DNA from: an uncultured Acetobacteraceae bacterium
GTDB lineage: Bacteria > Pseudomonadota > Alphaproteobacteria > Acetobacterales > Acetobacteraceae
Assembly: GCA_937902425.1 (NCBI GenBank)
Contig: CALFNB010000365.1
Span: 1-44,601 of the forward strand
DNA: 44,601 nucleotides
Direction of reading: 5' to 3'
How positions within the stretch are numbered: position 1 is the first letter of the stretch; every line of letters starts with the position of its first letter. The position numbers were made by a program, and so were the translations under genes. The notes beneath the pieces were generated by a model. It was not told the origin of the DNA and made no database searches. It worked only from the letters and a program-made list of their open reading frames with translations. Positions 27,637 through 36,111 of the stretch are shown here, one piece after another.

Positions 27637-28032
27637 CTATCCGGGCTCGAACGTCCGCTTCAGTGCGGCGACACCGGTGTCCATAAGCGGGCGAATGCGT
27701 TCCGCCGCCGCGTTTGGAAGCACGTCGCGGGTCCACACGAATCGGCACGTGCCGTTATCTCCCGGCACAACCTGCATTGACGCGCCGTGGTGTTCAAAAC
27801 CGCCGCTCAGCACCGTGTAGGCGATCCGACCATGCGCGGCATCGATGCTGATGATCCGCTCCCTGGCCACAAGACCGTTCGTGAACGTCGCGATCCGCAT
27901 GTCGTCCGCTTCGAGCCGGCAATCGGACAGCACGCCCGTGAAGACACGGTGCGCTTCACCGACATTTGACAGCGCGTTCCAAACTGTCTCGGCGGACGTC
28001 TGGACGCTGACAGCGATGATGATCGACGCCAT
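27637..28032 (-). CDS. SRPBCC-superfamily (polyketide cyclase/START-like) protein
   Basis: A 131-residue small protein. The N-terminal IIIAVSVQTSAETVWNALSNVGEAHRVFTGV is the typical opening strand and helix of the SRPBCC fold, and the C-terminal helix (AERIRPLMDTGVAALKRTF) closes the cavity. Members bind hydrophobic ligands or act as cyclases; many in such operons are of unknown role. Its ATG shares one base with the upstream VOC gene's TGA (TGATG), so the two are translationally coupled and probably controlled by the AraC regulator encoded ahead of them. Confidence 0.75.
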   Translation of the reverse strand: MASIIIAVSVQTSAETVWNALSNVGEAHRVFTGVLSDCRLEADDMRIATFTNGLVARERIISIDAAHGRIAYTVLSGGFEHHGASMQVVPGDNGTCRFVWTRDVLPNAAAERIRPLMDTGVAALKRTFEPG

Positions 28033-28397
28033 CAGCGTGTTTCCTCGTGGCAGACCGCCTCGACATTGTTGCCGTCGGGATCGATCAGAAACGCGACGAA
28101 GTAGGTTGGCCCATAGTCAGGACGCAAGCCGGGCGGACCGTTGTCCCGGCCGCCCGCGGCGAGCCCTCGCACGTGAAACGCTTCGACCGCGGCCCGCGTC
28201 GGGCTGGTAAATGCGATATGCACGCCATTCCGGGCCTTTCCGTGGCCGAGCCAGAGAGCGGGTGCCCCCGGCGGACCAAAACTCGCACTCGCCTCATCGC
28301 CTGGGCCTGGAACAAGACCCAATGGCTCCAGCGCGGCCGCGAAGAAGCGAGCGCTCGCCGCGATGTCGCTCACTTTCAATCCGATATGATCGAACAT
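28032..28397 (-). CDS. VOC-family (glyoxalase/bleomycin-resistance fold) protein
   Basis: A 121-residue protein with MFDHIGLKVSDIAASARFFAAALEPLGL at its N-terminus, HIAFTSPTRAAVEAFH in the middle and YFVAFLIDPDGNNVEAVCH at the end. This is the paired beta-alpha-beta-beta-beta pattern of VOC proteins with metal-ligand positions (His4, His about 74 and Glu about 115). The reaction cannot be deduced. It lies 24 bp after the AraC gene and overlaps the SRPBCC gene by one base, forming a three-gene unit. Confidence 0.82.
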   Translation of the reverse strand: MFDHIGLKVSDIAASARFFAAALEPLGLVPGPGDEASASFGPPGAPALWLGHGKARNGVHIAFTSPTRAAVEAFHVRGLAAGGRDNGPPGLRPDYGPTYFVAFLIDPDGNNVEAVCHEETR

Positions 28398-28421
28398 GGA
28401 ACCCTCCGTCGGTTTGGACGG

Positions 28422-29267
28422 TCAGGTTATGGCGGTCGCTGCCAGACGATCTTGGAGAATCTTGCGGTCCCCGCGGGAAAGCCGTCGATAGCGGCCAGGA
28501 GAGACCCCGGCCGCGCGTTTGAATGTGCGCTCGAAGTTCGACAGATCTTCAAACCCGGAGTCGAGCCCGATTTCCGTCACGGAATGATCCGGCCGCGCCA
28601 GCAGTTCCGCCGCACGCCGCAGCCGGCAGAGGATCAGGTACCGATGCGGCGTTGTTTGCATCACCTGAGCGAACAGACGCAGGAAATGGAGAGTGCTGAG
28701 GCCGACTTCCGCCGCGACATCTTCCAGTTTGACAGGGTCGCCCGCATGACCGTTGAGCCACATCGCGGCCTCGACACAACGTCGGCGGTCTCGGTCCGTG
28801 GCGCGCACCGGGATGCGCCGCTCGCCACGTGTCACGTCAACGAATCGGGCCGCCAACAGCATGCCGGCTTCATCGAGGCTGAGTTCCGAATGTCCATCAG
28901 CAACCGACTGCGCGAGCGCTCCGAGCATGGCAAGCGGGGCGATCGGCGGTATGGTGACGCGACGCCAGGCTTCCGTGTCCGCTCCAATTTCGTCCGCGAG
29001 TTCCGGCGAGAACTGAAACGACAGGCACTCGTCGCCGCCGTCGTGGTGGTCGTGCGTGCAGGTGAACGCGTCGCCGGGGAAACCGATGAAAAAACCGCCG
29101 GCCGCGAGTTCGAAACTGGAGCCATGCGCCCGGCAGCCGAAACTGCCGCGACGAACGAACGACAGCGAATGGTACTCGTGGACTTCTTCGAAAGGTGGAT
29201 CCGCCGCGTTCGCCAGGCACCGGTAATCGATCGCCATGAGATCACGTCGTCGCAGAAGAACTGTCAT
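28422..29267 (-). CDS. AraC-family transcriptional regulator
   Basis: A 281-residue regulator. The C-terminal 100 residues hold both helix-turn-helix units: VKLEDVAAEVGLSTLHFLRLF and VTEIGLDSGFEDLSNFERTFKRAAG, followed by SPGRYRR. The N-terminal half (LSFVRRGSFGCRAHGSSFEL) resembles a cupin-type effector-sensing domain. It is transcribed just ahead of the VOC and SRPBCC genes and probably controls them and itself. The start is only 9 bp past the rsfS stop. ATG 29267 and ATG 29237 are both possible; neither has a clear ribosome-binding site. Confidence 0.88.
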   Translation of the reverse strand: MTVLLRRRDLMAIDYRCLANAADPPFEEVHEYHSLSFVRRGSFGCRAHGSSFELAAGGFFIGFPGDAFTCTHDHHDGGDECLSFQFSPELADEIGADTEAWRRVTIPPIAPLAMLGALAQSVADGHSELSLDEAGMLLAARFVDVTRGERRIPVRATDRDRRRCVEAAMWLNGHAGDPVKLEDVAAEVGLSTLHFLRLFAQVMQTTPHRYLILCRLRRAAELLARPDHSVTEIGLDSGFEDLSNFERTFKRAAGVSPGRYRRLSRGDRKILQDRLAATAIT

Positions 29268-29276
29268 CGCGGGAAA

Positions 29277-29735
29277 TTATCCAGCGACCGCCTCGTCGAG
29301 ATCTTCGCCCCACATCTTCTCCAGCCCGTACATCGCGCGGGCGTCAGGTTTGAACAGATGCACGACGATATCTCCGGCATCAATCAAGACCCAGTCGGAA
29401 CCGCCCAACCCCTCGATCTGGACGCGCTTTTGGCCAGCCGTATGCAGCTTTTCCCGCAGATGCTGCGCCATCGCGGTGATTTGCCGGTCCGCGAGGCCCG
29501 AGGCGATCACCATCCGGTCGCAGAACATCGCTTTGCCGGTCAGATCCAACGTGACGACGTTCTCCGCCTTGTCATCCTCCAGGCTGGTCACGATCAGCTT
29601 CTGCATCGCGTCCAGCCGCGACGGCTCCGTCTTCGCCTTCGCCGACCGAGGCGCCGCCTTCTTTGGACCGGCGGCGATGGTTTTCTTGCGCGGGGAGCCT
29701 GGCGACACAGGGGCCTCCGCCAGCACGGGTTTCAC
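29277..29735 (-). CDS. rsfS: Ribosomal silencing factor RsfS (Iojap family)
   Basis: The C-terminal 110 residues are a full RsfS domain: LIVTSLEDDKAENVVTLDLTGK, CDRMVIASGLADRQITAMAQHL, DWVLIDAGDIVVHLFKPDAR and YGLEKMW. RsfS binds ribosomal protein L14 and blocks subunit joining. A basic Pro/Ala/Lys-rich N-terminal tail precedes it. The start is not obvious. The frame is open to 29891, inside nadD, without an ATG that makes sense. I chose GTG 29735 because GAGGAAG lies about 6 bp upstream, giving 152 residues. A strong AAAGGAG at the nadD end is followed only by ATC/ATA codons in this frame. ATG 29606 would give a minimal 109-residue form. Confidence 0.82.
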   Translation of the reverse strand: MKPVLAEAPVSPGSPRKKTIAAGPKKAAPRSAKAKTEPSRLDAMQKLIVTSLEDDKAENVVTLDLTGKAMFCDRMVIASGLADRQITAMAQHLREKLHTAGQKRVQIEGLGGSDWVLIDAGDIVVHLFKPDARAMYGLEKMWGEDLDEAVAG

Positions 29736-29797
29736 GGCGCGCTTCCTCGGTCTGGGCTGATGGCGCGCGGGTGAGGACGGCGGTTTGGGCGTCGAGG

Positions 29798-30424
29798 CTA
29801 TGATACGGCTCCTTTGATCCTCGTGGGGCGGCTGGCTTCGCGGATGGCGGTAGCGGAGGTGGCATTCTGAGGCGTGGGCAGGAACACCCATCCGGATCGC
29901 GAACGCGACAGGATCGGCGCTTCATGCGCCGGACGGCGGCTCCCGCGCAAGCACCGCGCCGCCTGGCCGGCCAAAGCGGGCGACGTGTAGCCTGGCCGCG
30001 GCAGCACCACGAACGCCAGATCGCGGGCGATCTCCCGCCAACGACGCCAGCGTGGCAGTTGTGTCAGGATATCGGCGCCCATGATCCAGACAAAGCGAAC
30101 CCTCGGAAAGCGCTGGCGCAGAACCCGCAGCGTGTCGACGGAATAGCGGGTGCCGAACGCAGCCTCGATCGCCGTGGCGATGACGCGCCGCCCATCGCCG
30201 ATCGCCGCGGCGCCAGCGAGACGATCGGCCAAGGGTGCCATGCAAGTACGGGGCTTGAGCGGATTGCCGGGAGAAACCATGAGCCAAACCTGATCCAGAC
30301 CAAGCCGTGCCAGCGCCAGTTCCGCCACGTGGCGGTGGCCTTCGTGTGCTGGGTTGAAAGACCCTCCCAGCAGCCCCACCGTCGTCCGCCGGCGGTCGCC
30401 GAACCGAGGCAGAGGATCAGGCAC
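29798..30424 (-). CDS. nadD: Nicotinate-nucleotide adenylyltransferase
   Basis: A 208-residue enzyme making deamido-NAD from nicotinate mononucleotide and ATP. The nucleotidyltransferase signature GLLGGSFNPAHEGHRHVAE contains the HxGH-type motif. LMVSPGNPLKP, FVWIMGADILTQLPRWRRW and the ATP-binding NATSATAIRE near the C-terminus are family features. It starts with GTG at 30424, inside the last codons of proA (8-bp overlap), and runs into rsfS. The proA-nadD-rsfS order is conserved in alphaproteobacteria. Confidence 0.93.
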   Translation of the reverse strand: MPDPLPRFGDRRRTTVGLLGGSFNPAHEGHRHVAELALARLGLDQVWLMVSPGNPLKPRTCMAPLADRLAGAAAIGDGRRVIATAIEAAFGTRYSVDTLRVLRQRFPRVRFVWIMGADILTQLPRWRRWREIARDLAFVVLPRPGYTSPALAGQAARCLRGSRRPAHEAPILSRSRSGWVFLPTPQNATSATAIREASRPTRIKGAVS

Positions 30425-31676
30425 GCACCTGGCCGTTCCCGCGGATCGTATAGCGATAGATGGTCAACTGCTCCAGGCCGACCGGGCCGCGCGCGTGAAT
30501 GCGGCCAGTGGCGATGCCGATTTCCGCGCCGAACCCGAATTCCCCGCCGTCGCAGAATTGCGTGGAGGCATTCCACAACGCGACCGCACTGTCGACGCTG
30601 GCCAGGAACCGCTCGGCGATGGCCGTGTCCTCGGTGATGATGGCGTCGGTATGGGAACTACCATGGCGGACGATATGCGCCAGCGCGGCGTCCAGCCCAT
30701 CCACGACGCTGACCGAGATGATCGCGTCCAGCCATTCGGTGTCGAAATCGGTATCGTTGGCGGCCGTCAGGTCCGGCACCACCGCGCGGGCCGCCGCGTC
30801 AGCGCGGAAATCGCAGCCGAGCGCGCGAAGATCGGCGACGATGCGCGGCAATTGTGCCGCGGCGATGGCGTGATCGATCAGCAAGGTCTCGGTAGCGCCG
30901 CAAACGCCGGTGCGGCGCATCTTGGCGTTGGCGACAATCGCCCGTGCCATGTCCGGATTCGCGGCGGCGTGGACGTAAGTGTGGCAGAGCCCCTCGGCAT
31001 GGGCGAGAACCGGAACCCGCGCCTCCCGCTGGACCCGCTCGACCAACGACTTGCCGCCGCGCGGGATGATCAGGTCGATCAGGCCCGCCCCCGCCAGCAT
31101 CGCCGCCACATACGTCCGGTCCGCGCTGGGTGGCACCTGGATGCATGCGGGCGGGAGACCCGCGGTCTCCAGCCCTCGCACCAGTGCCGTGTTGATCGCG
31201 CGCGCCGAGTTGAGACTGTCCGACCCGCCACGCAGGATCACCGCGTTGCCCGACTTGAGGCACAGCGCCGAGGCATCCGCGCCCACGTTCGGCCGGCTCT
31301 CATAAATCATGCCGATCACTCCGATCGGGGTGGCGATCCGCCGGATGCGCAGTCCGTTCGGCCGGGTCCAGTCGGCGAGGACTCGGCCCAGGGGATCGGG
31401 GAGGGCGGCGACCTCTTCGAGGCCGCGGGCCATGGCCTCGACGCGCGCGTCGTTCAGGGTCAGGCGGTCGCGGAACGCGTTGGTGCCATTGTAAGCTGCG
31501 AGGTCGGCGGCGTTGGCGGTCAGGATTTCCAGGCGATGATCGCGCAACGACGTGGCCATGATGCGTAGCGCGGTGTCGCGTCGCTCCGCACTCGCTCCCG
31601 CCAGCACGTGCGATGCCTCGCGCGCCGCGCGGGCTGCTCGCTGGAGATGTGCGGTGGCTTCTGTTTCGTTGGACAT
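30417..31676 (-). CDS. proA: Glutamate-5-semialdehyde dehydrogenase (gamma-glutamyl phosphate reductase)
   Basis: A 419-residue proline-biosynthesis enzyme reducing gamma-glutamyl phosphate with NADPH. The catalytic Cys259 sits in RRTGVCGATETLLID. Other family signatures are PIGVIGMIYESRPNVGADA, CLKSGNAVILRGGSDS, DLIIPRGGKSLV and the C-terminal NASTQFCDGGEFGFGAEIGI followed by ARGPVGLEQLT. Length is normal. It heads the proA-nadD-rsfS unit and is divergent from the P450 gene, with about 100 bp between them. proB, often just upstream in alphaproteobacteria, is not here. Confidence 0.95.
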   Translation of the reverse strand: MSNETEATAHLQRAARAAREASHVLAGASAERRDTALRIMATSLRDHRLEILTANAADLAAYNGTNAFRDRLTLNDARVEAMARGLEEVAALPDPLGRVLADWTRPNGLRIRRIATPIGVIGMIYESRPNVGADASALCLKSGNAVILRGGSDSLNSARAINTALVRGLETAGLPPACIQVPPSADRTYVAAMLAGAGLIDLIIPRGGKSLVERVQREARVPVLAHAEGLCHTYVHAAANPDMARAIVANAKMRRTGVCGATETLLIDHAIAAAQLPRIVADLRALGCDFRADAAARAVVPDLTAANDTDFDTEWLDAIISVSVVDGLDAALAHIVRHGSSHTDAIITEDTAIAERFLASVDSAVALWNASTQFCDGGEFGFGAEIGIATGRIHARGPVGLEQLTIYRYTIRGNGQVRA

Positions 31677-31777
31677 ACACGGATAATGGCGCGGAAGGCG
31701 GTTCGTTTCCAGAGGGTTTTGTTGACGGCGGGGACCGGCGCGTGCTGCGATGCCTCAAAACGCACGGGAGACCCGCC

Positions 31778-33025
31778 ATGAACGCGCCTGTCCACTACGA
31801 TCCGAGCAGCGACGCCTGGACGAAGCCTTTGGACCAGTTCGACGTCAGCGACCCGGTGCTCTACCAAAATGACACCTGGTATCCATATTTCGAGCGGCTG
31901 CGCCGGGAGGCGCCGGTGCATTACTGCCGCGACAGCCTTTACGGCCCGTACTGGTCGGTCACGAAATATAAAGACGTGATGAGCGTCGAGGTGAATCATC
32001 AAGTCTATTCCAACGAAAGCGGCGGCATCCAGATCGAAGACCAGCCGAAGGACATGCAGCGCCCCAGCTTCATCCGCATGGATCCGCCAAAACACGACGA
32101 ACAGCGGAAAGTGGCGAGCCCGATCGTGGCGCCTGGCAACCTCGCGAACATGGAAGGCCTGATTCGCCAGCGCACCGGCCGGGTGCTCGACAGCCTGCCG
32201 CGTGGCGAGACGTTCGACTGGGTCCAGCATGTGTCGATCAATCTGACGACCATGATGCTGGCGACATTGTTCGATTTTCCGTTCGAGGAACGGTCGAAGC
32301 TGACCTACTGGTCCGACGTCGCCATCTGCAATGTCCGCTCCCCCGATGCGCTGGTCCATTCGGAGGAGGAACGCCTCGTTGAGTTGAAGAAGATGGCCGA
32401 GTACATGCTCGGGTTGTTCGAGGAACGGAAGAAGCTGCCACCGAAGTTCGATCTTCTGTCGATGCTGGCGCACGGGGAATCGACCCGTGACATGCCGTTG
32501 ATGGAGTTCATTGGCAACGTCGTTCTGCTGATCGTGGGCGGCAACGATACGACAAGGAACTCGATGACCGGCGGTCTGATGGCGCTCAATCAATTCCCGG
32601 ACGAGTATCGGAAGCTGATCGGCGATCCGGACCTGGCGGAAAGCGCGGTATCCGAGATCATTCGCTATGTGACGCCGGTGATCCATATGCGCCGCACCGC
32701 GCTATGCGACGCCGACCTCGCCGGCCAGAAGATCAAGGCGGGCGATAAGGTGGTGATGTGGTACGTTTCAGCCAATCGCGATGAAGACGCCATCGGCGAT
32801 CCGAACCGGCTGATCATCGATCGCGCCCGCCCGCGCCAGCACGTGTCGTTTGGATTTGGCATCCATCGCTGTGTCGGCAACCGCCTCGCGGAATTGCAGT
32901 TAAAGATCCTGTGGGAGGAAATTTTGAAGCGCTTCCCAATGATCGAAGTCATGGGAGAGCCGAAGCGCATCTACTCCAACTTCATTCACGGGTTCAGCTC
33001 GATGCCGGTGCGAATTCCCGTTTAG
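31778..33025 (+). CDS. Cytochrome P450, CYP153-like
   Basis: A 415-residue soluble bacterial P450. The I-helix motif is LIVGGNDTTRNSMTGG (about residues 250-265), the ExxR motif is in SEIIRYVTP, and the haem loop is FGFGIHRCVGNRLAE with Cys365. ALNQFPDEYRKLI, DKVVMWYVSANRDED and IDRARPRQH closely match CYP153 enzymes, which hydroxylate terminal carbons of alkanes and fatty acids. The start ATG 31778 has GGGAG about 7 bp upstream and a conserved N-terminus; the frame also opens earlier at 31613, antisense to proA, which I reject. Ferredoxin and ferredoxin reductase partners, frequently adjacent to CYP153, are absent. Confidence 0.9.
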   Translation: MNAPVHYDPSSDAWTKPLDQFDVSDPVLYQNDTWYPYFERLRREAPVHYCRDSLYGPYWSVTKYKDVMSVEVNHQVYSNESGGIQIEDQPKDMQRPSFIRMDPPKHDEQRKVASPIVAPGNLANMEGLIRQRTGRVLDSLPRGETFDWVQHVSINLTTMMLATLFDFPFEERSKLTYWSDVAICNVRSPDALVHSEEERLVELKKMAEYMLGLFEERKKLPPKFDLLSMLAHGESTRDMPLMEFIGNVVLLIVGGNDTTRNSMTGGLMALNQFPDEYRKLIGDPDLAESAVSEIIRYVTPVIHMRRTALCDADLAGQKIKAGDKVVMWYVSANRDEDAIGDPNRLIIDRARPRQHVSFGFGIHRCVGNRLAELQLKILWEEILKRFPMIEVMGEPKRIYSNFIHGFSSMPVRIPV

Positions 33026-33030
33026 CCCGC

Positions 33031-33441
33031 TCAGTTCTCCAATCGTGTCAAGGTGAAGTGTAACCCGCACTGGCCATCCGTGACATCGCCCTGGATGATC
33101 GTGGTGTCATGGGTTCCCGTCAGTTGCACGCCGGGAAGCGAACCCGACACCGTGCCGTTATTCAGAATCGATACCTGGATGAACTGGCCTGCCCAGGGAT
33201 AGAACAAGGTGGCGTTGCGAACGCTGAGGCGTAGCAGGCCGGGCCGCGGGCAGGTCCGGCGCAGCACCTGAAATCGCGTGGTGCTGCCTCGATAATCGCC
33301 ATCCGCTGAAATGGTCGGGGCAACCGGCGTTACGCAGGCTCCCAGGGAAAGCAATGATGCCAGGACGATGGCGCGCACGGATGACTGGCGTTTCCGAAAC
33401 GGCCGCTCACGAGCCGGCATGATTGGCTTCGCGATCATCAA
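33031..33441 (-). CDS. Small predicted lipoprotein of unknown function
   Basis: A 136-residue protein with a lipoprotein signal: basic N-terminus, hydrophobic VRAIVLASLLSLGAC and lipobox Cys36. The mature part (GDYRGSTTRFQ, RRTCPRPGLLRLSVRN, GQFIQVSILNNGTVSGSLPG) looks like a small beta-rich periplasmic domain with Cys residues that could form a disulfide. I do not recognise the family. It converges with the P450 gene (5-bp gap) and its start overlaps the end of the molybdopterin oxidoreductase pseudogene. Translation could begin at 33441 or at the Met codon at 33420. Confidence 0.6.
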   Translation of the reverse strand: MMIAKPIMPARERPFRKRQSSVRAIVLASLLSLGACVTPVAPTISADGDYRGSTTRFQVLRRTCPRPGLLRLSVRNATLFYPWAGQFIQVSILNNGTVSGSLPGVQLTGTHDTTIIQGDVTDGQCGLHFTLTRLEN

Positions 33442-34516
33442 GACTCACCTGCACATAATTCGTGTTGTATGTTGTCGCCCCGCACGGCGCGGAGCGATCC
33501 ATGGCCAGCGCGTTCGCACACCCATTGGTATCGGTGCCCGTTTCGTCCGGCGCGAACCATGCGCCTTCCTTGATCGAGACGACGCCGGGTGCGATCCGGT
33601 CCGTCACGACGGCCGGCAGAACGGTGGCGCCCTGATTATTAAAGATGCGAACCAGTTGGCCGTTGGCGATGCCGCGCGCCGCGGCATCGCCGATGTTCAA
33701 CCAGACATCGTCGGGATCAACCCGCGCGAGGCCCGGCTGATTGCCGTGCGTCGAATGGGTTCGTGCCCGTGATTTCGGCGAGCAAAGCATCAGCGGGAAT
33801 GCCACGTTCGGCCCAGGAGGTGCGATCCAGGTGGGAATTGGCGGCATGGCGCCGAGGCCATACAAATCCGGTTTGGCGGCGAGAGTTGTTGAATAAACCT
33901 CGATTTTTCCGGATCGCGTGTTGAACCGATGATGTTCCGGATCGCGGATTTGCGCCGCGAAGGCGACTGCGCCCGACCACGGCACATGCACGTCGTTGCG
34001 TTCCCAGAAGGTGGTCGCGGGTAGCACGATATCGGCCATACGCACTGTCGGCGTCAGAAAGTGATCTTGCCCAACGATGAACTCGACCCCTTCGAGCGAT
34101 GCCGCGATCTTCCCCGCGTTCGGTGCCTGATTGAACAATCCGCCACCCGCCGAGTAAATCAGTTTGAGGTCGGCCGGGTAACCGCCCGCCTTGCCGCGCG
34201 CCAACGGATCCGCATCCAGTGCTTCGTCCCAGGTAATGCGTTCGAATTGTCCCGATCCGCGAGGGCCGGTTCGCCGCATCGGGCATCGCAGCCGGTCCGG
34301 GTGATACGTCCGCTCCATCTGCCCGACGCCGTGGGCGCAGGCGGGCAACGGAGGATGTTCCGGGTTCCAGCGTCGCATGTCGGTGCTGATACGGGTGATG
34401 CGCCCGTCGGTCACGTGCGCGTTGACCATGCAACGGCCACCGCGATTATGGCCGCAGGTGCTGGTGATCACCGTGTCACCAACTTTTGGGTCGATACGCG
34501 GGGCTTCGTAAACCAT
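33407..34516 (-). pseudogene. Molybdopterin oxidoreductase, internally deleted
   Basis: Three blocks of a DMSO-reductase-family enzyme survive in one open frame. First is the N-terminal Fe-S segment and LPACAHGVGQMERTYHPDRL up to RITWDEALD. Next is ADPLARGKAGGYPADLKLIYSAGG to FWERNDVHVPW. Last is FAAQIRDPEHHRFNTRSGKIEVYS to the molydopterin-binding C-terminus (LLCSPKSRARTHSTHGNQ-like, IKEGAWFAPDETGTD). Family members are about 750 residues; about 370 remain. The junctions after EALD and after VPWSGAV lack roughly 280 and 75 residues, including most of the cofactor core. One Fe-S Cys is Arg (TCGHNRGGRC). The frame extends to 34654 with non-family residues over a long inverted repeat. Almost certainly non-functional. 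Confidence 0.8.
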
Positions 34517-34568
34517 GGTCACCCGGAGATCGGGTATGAAATCTGGCACTGTCCGTTCTCCAGGTACA

Positions 34569-34641
34569 TCGTCTTCGCCCGGCTCGACCGGGTCGTCACT
34601 ACTCTCAAGGTCGATGGCCCAGTCGAGCCGGGCGAAGACGA
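34569..34641. repeat. 20-bp perfect inverted repeat with 33-base loop
   Basis: Bases 34569-34588 (starting TCGTCTTCGCCC) are exactly complementary to 34622-34641 (ending GGGCGAAGACGA). The structure sits 28 bp past the stop of the luciferase-like monooxygenase gene and just before the pseudogene. It may be a strong factor-dependent terminator or one copy of a dispersed palindromic element. No T-run follows on the minus strand. Confidence 0.6.
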
Positions 34642-34668
34642 GGTTGGTATGCAAGCATCAAGCGGCGA

Positions 34669-35832
34669 TCAGGCGGTTTTGAACGCCGGCATGACGCCCT
34701 TCGCGAACCATTCCAATTGTTCAAGGCAAAGTGACAAAGGCAAGCCGAGAGGTTGGGCGACCGTGACGCGGCTGAGGCCAGGGTAGCGCTTTTCCAGGGC
34801 CTTCAACTGCTCGATGATGTCGTCCGGCGTGCCGGTCAGGAAACCACCGGCTTTCACCGCGTCTTCGATTCGTGGCAGCTTCACATTCGGGACAAGGCGC
34901 GGATCACGCATTGCCTCGATCTGTTCATCCGACAGAGCTTTCACCAGCCGCAATTCGCCGAACATCTTCATGTTCTCTTCGTAATATTTCGCGGCCTCCT
35001 TCATGCCGTCCTCTTTGCTTTTCGCGATGTGGAACTGGAAGCCGACGGCCATGCGCTCGCCAAGCTCAATATTCATTCCGATCCGTTCGTGCGCCGCCTG
35101 CCATTCGCGCATGATCCTGTCGGTCGCCCCGCCTTCGGCCGAACCGCCGCCAATCACGCCCTGGATGCCGTGTCCCGCCATGAAGTCCAGCGCACGCGTC
35201 GTCCCGCCCTGGATCGGCTGCCAGCATTCGACCGGCAATTTCTTCGGCCGCGGCACCAATGTCAGTTCCTTCAACGTGTAGCCGCGATACGGCACCTCCG
35301 GCGGCAGCGTGTAGTACTTGCCCTTGTGCGAGAACGATTCGTTGTTAAACGCCTTGAAGATGATGTCGACCTGTTCCTCGAACAGTTCGCGATTCGCCGC
35401 CTGGTCCAGCAGGGGTGAGCCAAAGGTCTCGACCTCTCGCGAGTGGTAGCCGCGGCCGACGCCGAATACGACCCGGCCGTTGGTCAGGATATCGGCGACC
35501 GCGAAGTCCTCGGCCAGGCGCAACGGGTGCCACATCGGCGTGATGTTGAACCCGGTGTGAATCTTCAACCGCTTCGTGAGGTGTGTCAGGTGCACCGCCA
35601 ACAGGATGATGTTGGGCAGGCATTCGGTGCCTTCGGGCTGGAAATGGTGCTCGGCCATCCAGAACGCGCCATAGCCCAAACGATCCATCGCCTGCGCCTG
35701 GGCCTCGGCTTTGTGATGGGCGGTGATCAGCTGGTCGTTGCTGTAGTGCCGGGAATTCACCGGCGTGCCAAGGTAACCAACGTTTTCCAGGTCGACGTGA
35801 CCGGCATAGGAACTGTCGAATTGCTTGATCAT
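34669..35832 (-). CDS. LLM-class flavin-dependent monooxygenase (luciferase-like)
   Basis: A 387-residue protein of the bacterial luciferase-like superfamily (TIM barrel, reduced FMN or F420). Family features include AEAQAQAMDRLGYGAFWMAEHHF at the first strands, IILLAVHLTHLTKRLKIHTG, NITPMWHPLRLAEDFAVADIL, GRVVFGVGRGYHSREVETFG and the C-terminal FLTGTPDDIIEQLKAL. The substrate is unknown. It is divergent from lpxC (279-bp gap, which must hold both promoters). Downstream on the same strand lies only the decayed oxidoreductase. Confidence 0.88.
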   Translation of the reverse strand: MIKQFDSSYAGHVDLENVGYLGTPVNSRHYSNDQLITAHHKAEAQAQAMDRLGYGAFWMAEHHFQPEGTECLPNIILLAVHLTHLTKRLKIHTGFNITPMWHPLRLAEDFAVADILTNGRVVFGVGRGYHSREVETFGSPLLDQAANRELFEEQVDIIFKAFNNESFSHKGKYYTLPPEVPYRGYTLKELTLVPRPKKLPVECWQPIQGGTTRALDFMAGHGIQGVIGGGSAEGGATDRIMREWQAAHERIGMNIELGERMAVGFQFHIAKSKEDGMKEAAKYYEENMKMFGELRLVKALSDEQIEAMRDPRLVPNVKLPRIEDAVKAGGFLTGTPDDIIEQLKALEKRYPGLSRVTVAQPLGLPLSLCLEQLEWFAKGVMPAFKTA

Positions 35833-36111
35833 GGTGTTTTCCTCCGGGCGACCTCGCCCGCCAATCGTCTCACGGGTCCAATCTTCTCACGGGTATGGTA
35901 CTCCGCCTGACCGGGATGGCAACTCCGAAGCACCGGCATGCGTTATAATACTGGCGTCAAACTGCGCCGCGCCGCGGCAAGACGTGAAAAATCAATGAAT
36001 TGAACAGAAATACTCAGCAACAATCCTTGAATGGCCTGACCGGCCGGGGTGGCCTAGACAGGCTTTGAAGGCTGGAGACGGCTCAGGATCTCCGGCTACC
36101 GGTGGAACAGA

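Noticed and set aside
28047-29774. 575-codon plus-strand open frame
   Set aside because: It lies antisense to VOC, AraC and rsfS genes, which have clear family motifs; the translation is Arg/His-rich and matches nothing.
30354-31568. 404-codon plus-strand open frame
   Set aside because: Antisense to proA, whose motifs are unmistakable; high-GC shadow.
31613-31777. Upstream extension of the P450 reading frame
   Set aside because: It overlaps proA on the other strand, lacks family similarity and ATG 31778 has a good ribosome-binding site.
31520-32686. 388-codon minus-strand open frame
   Set aside because: Antisense to the P450 gene and the start of proA; composition is that of a shadow frame.
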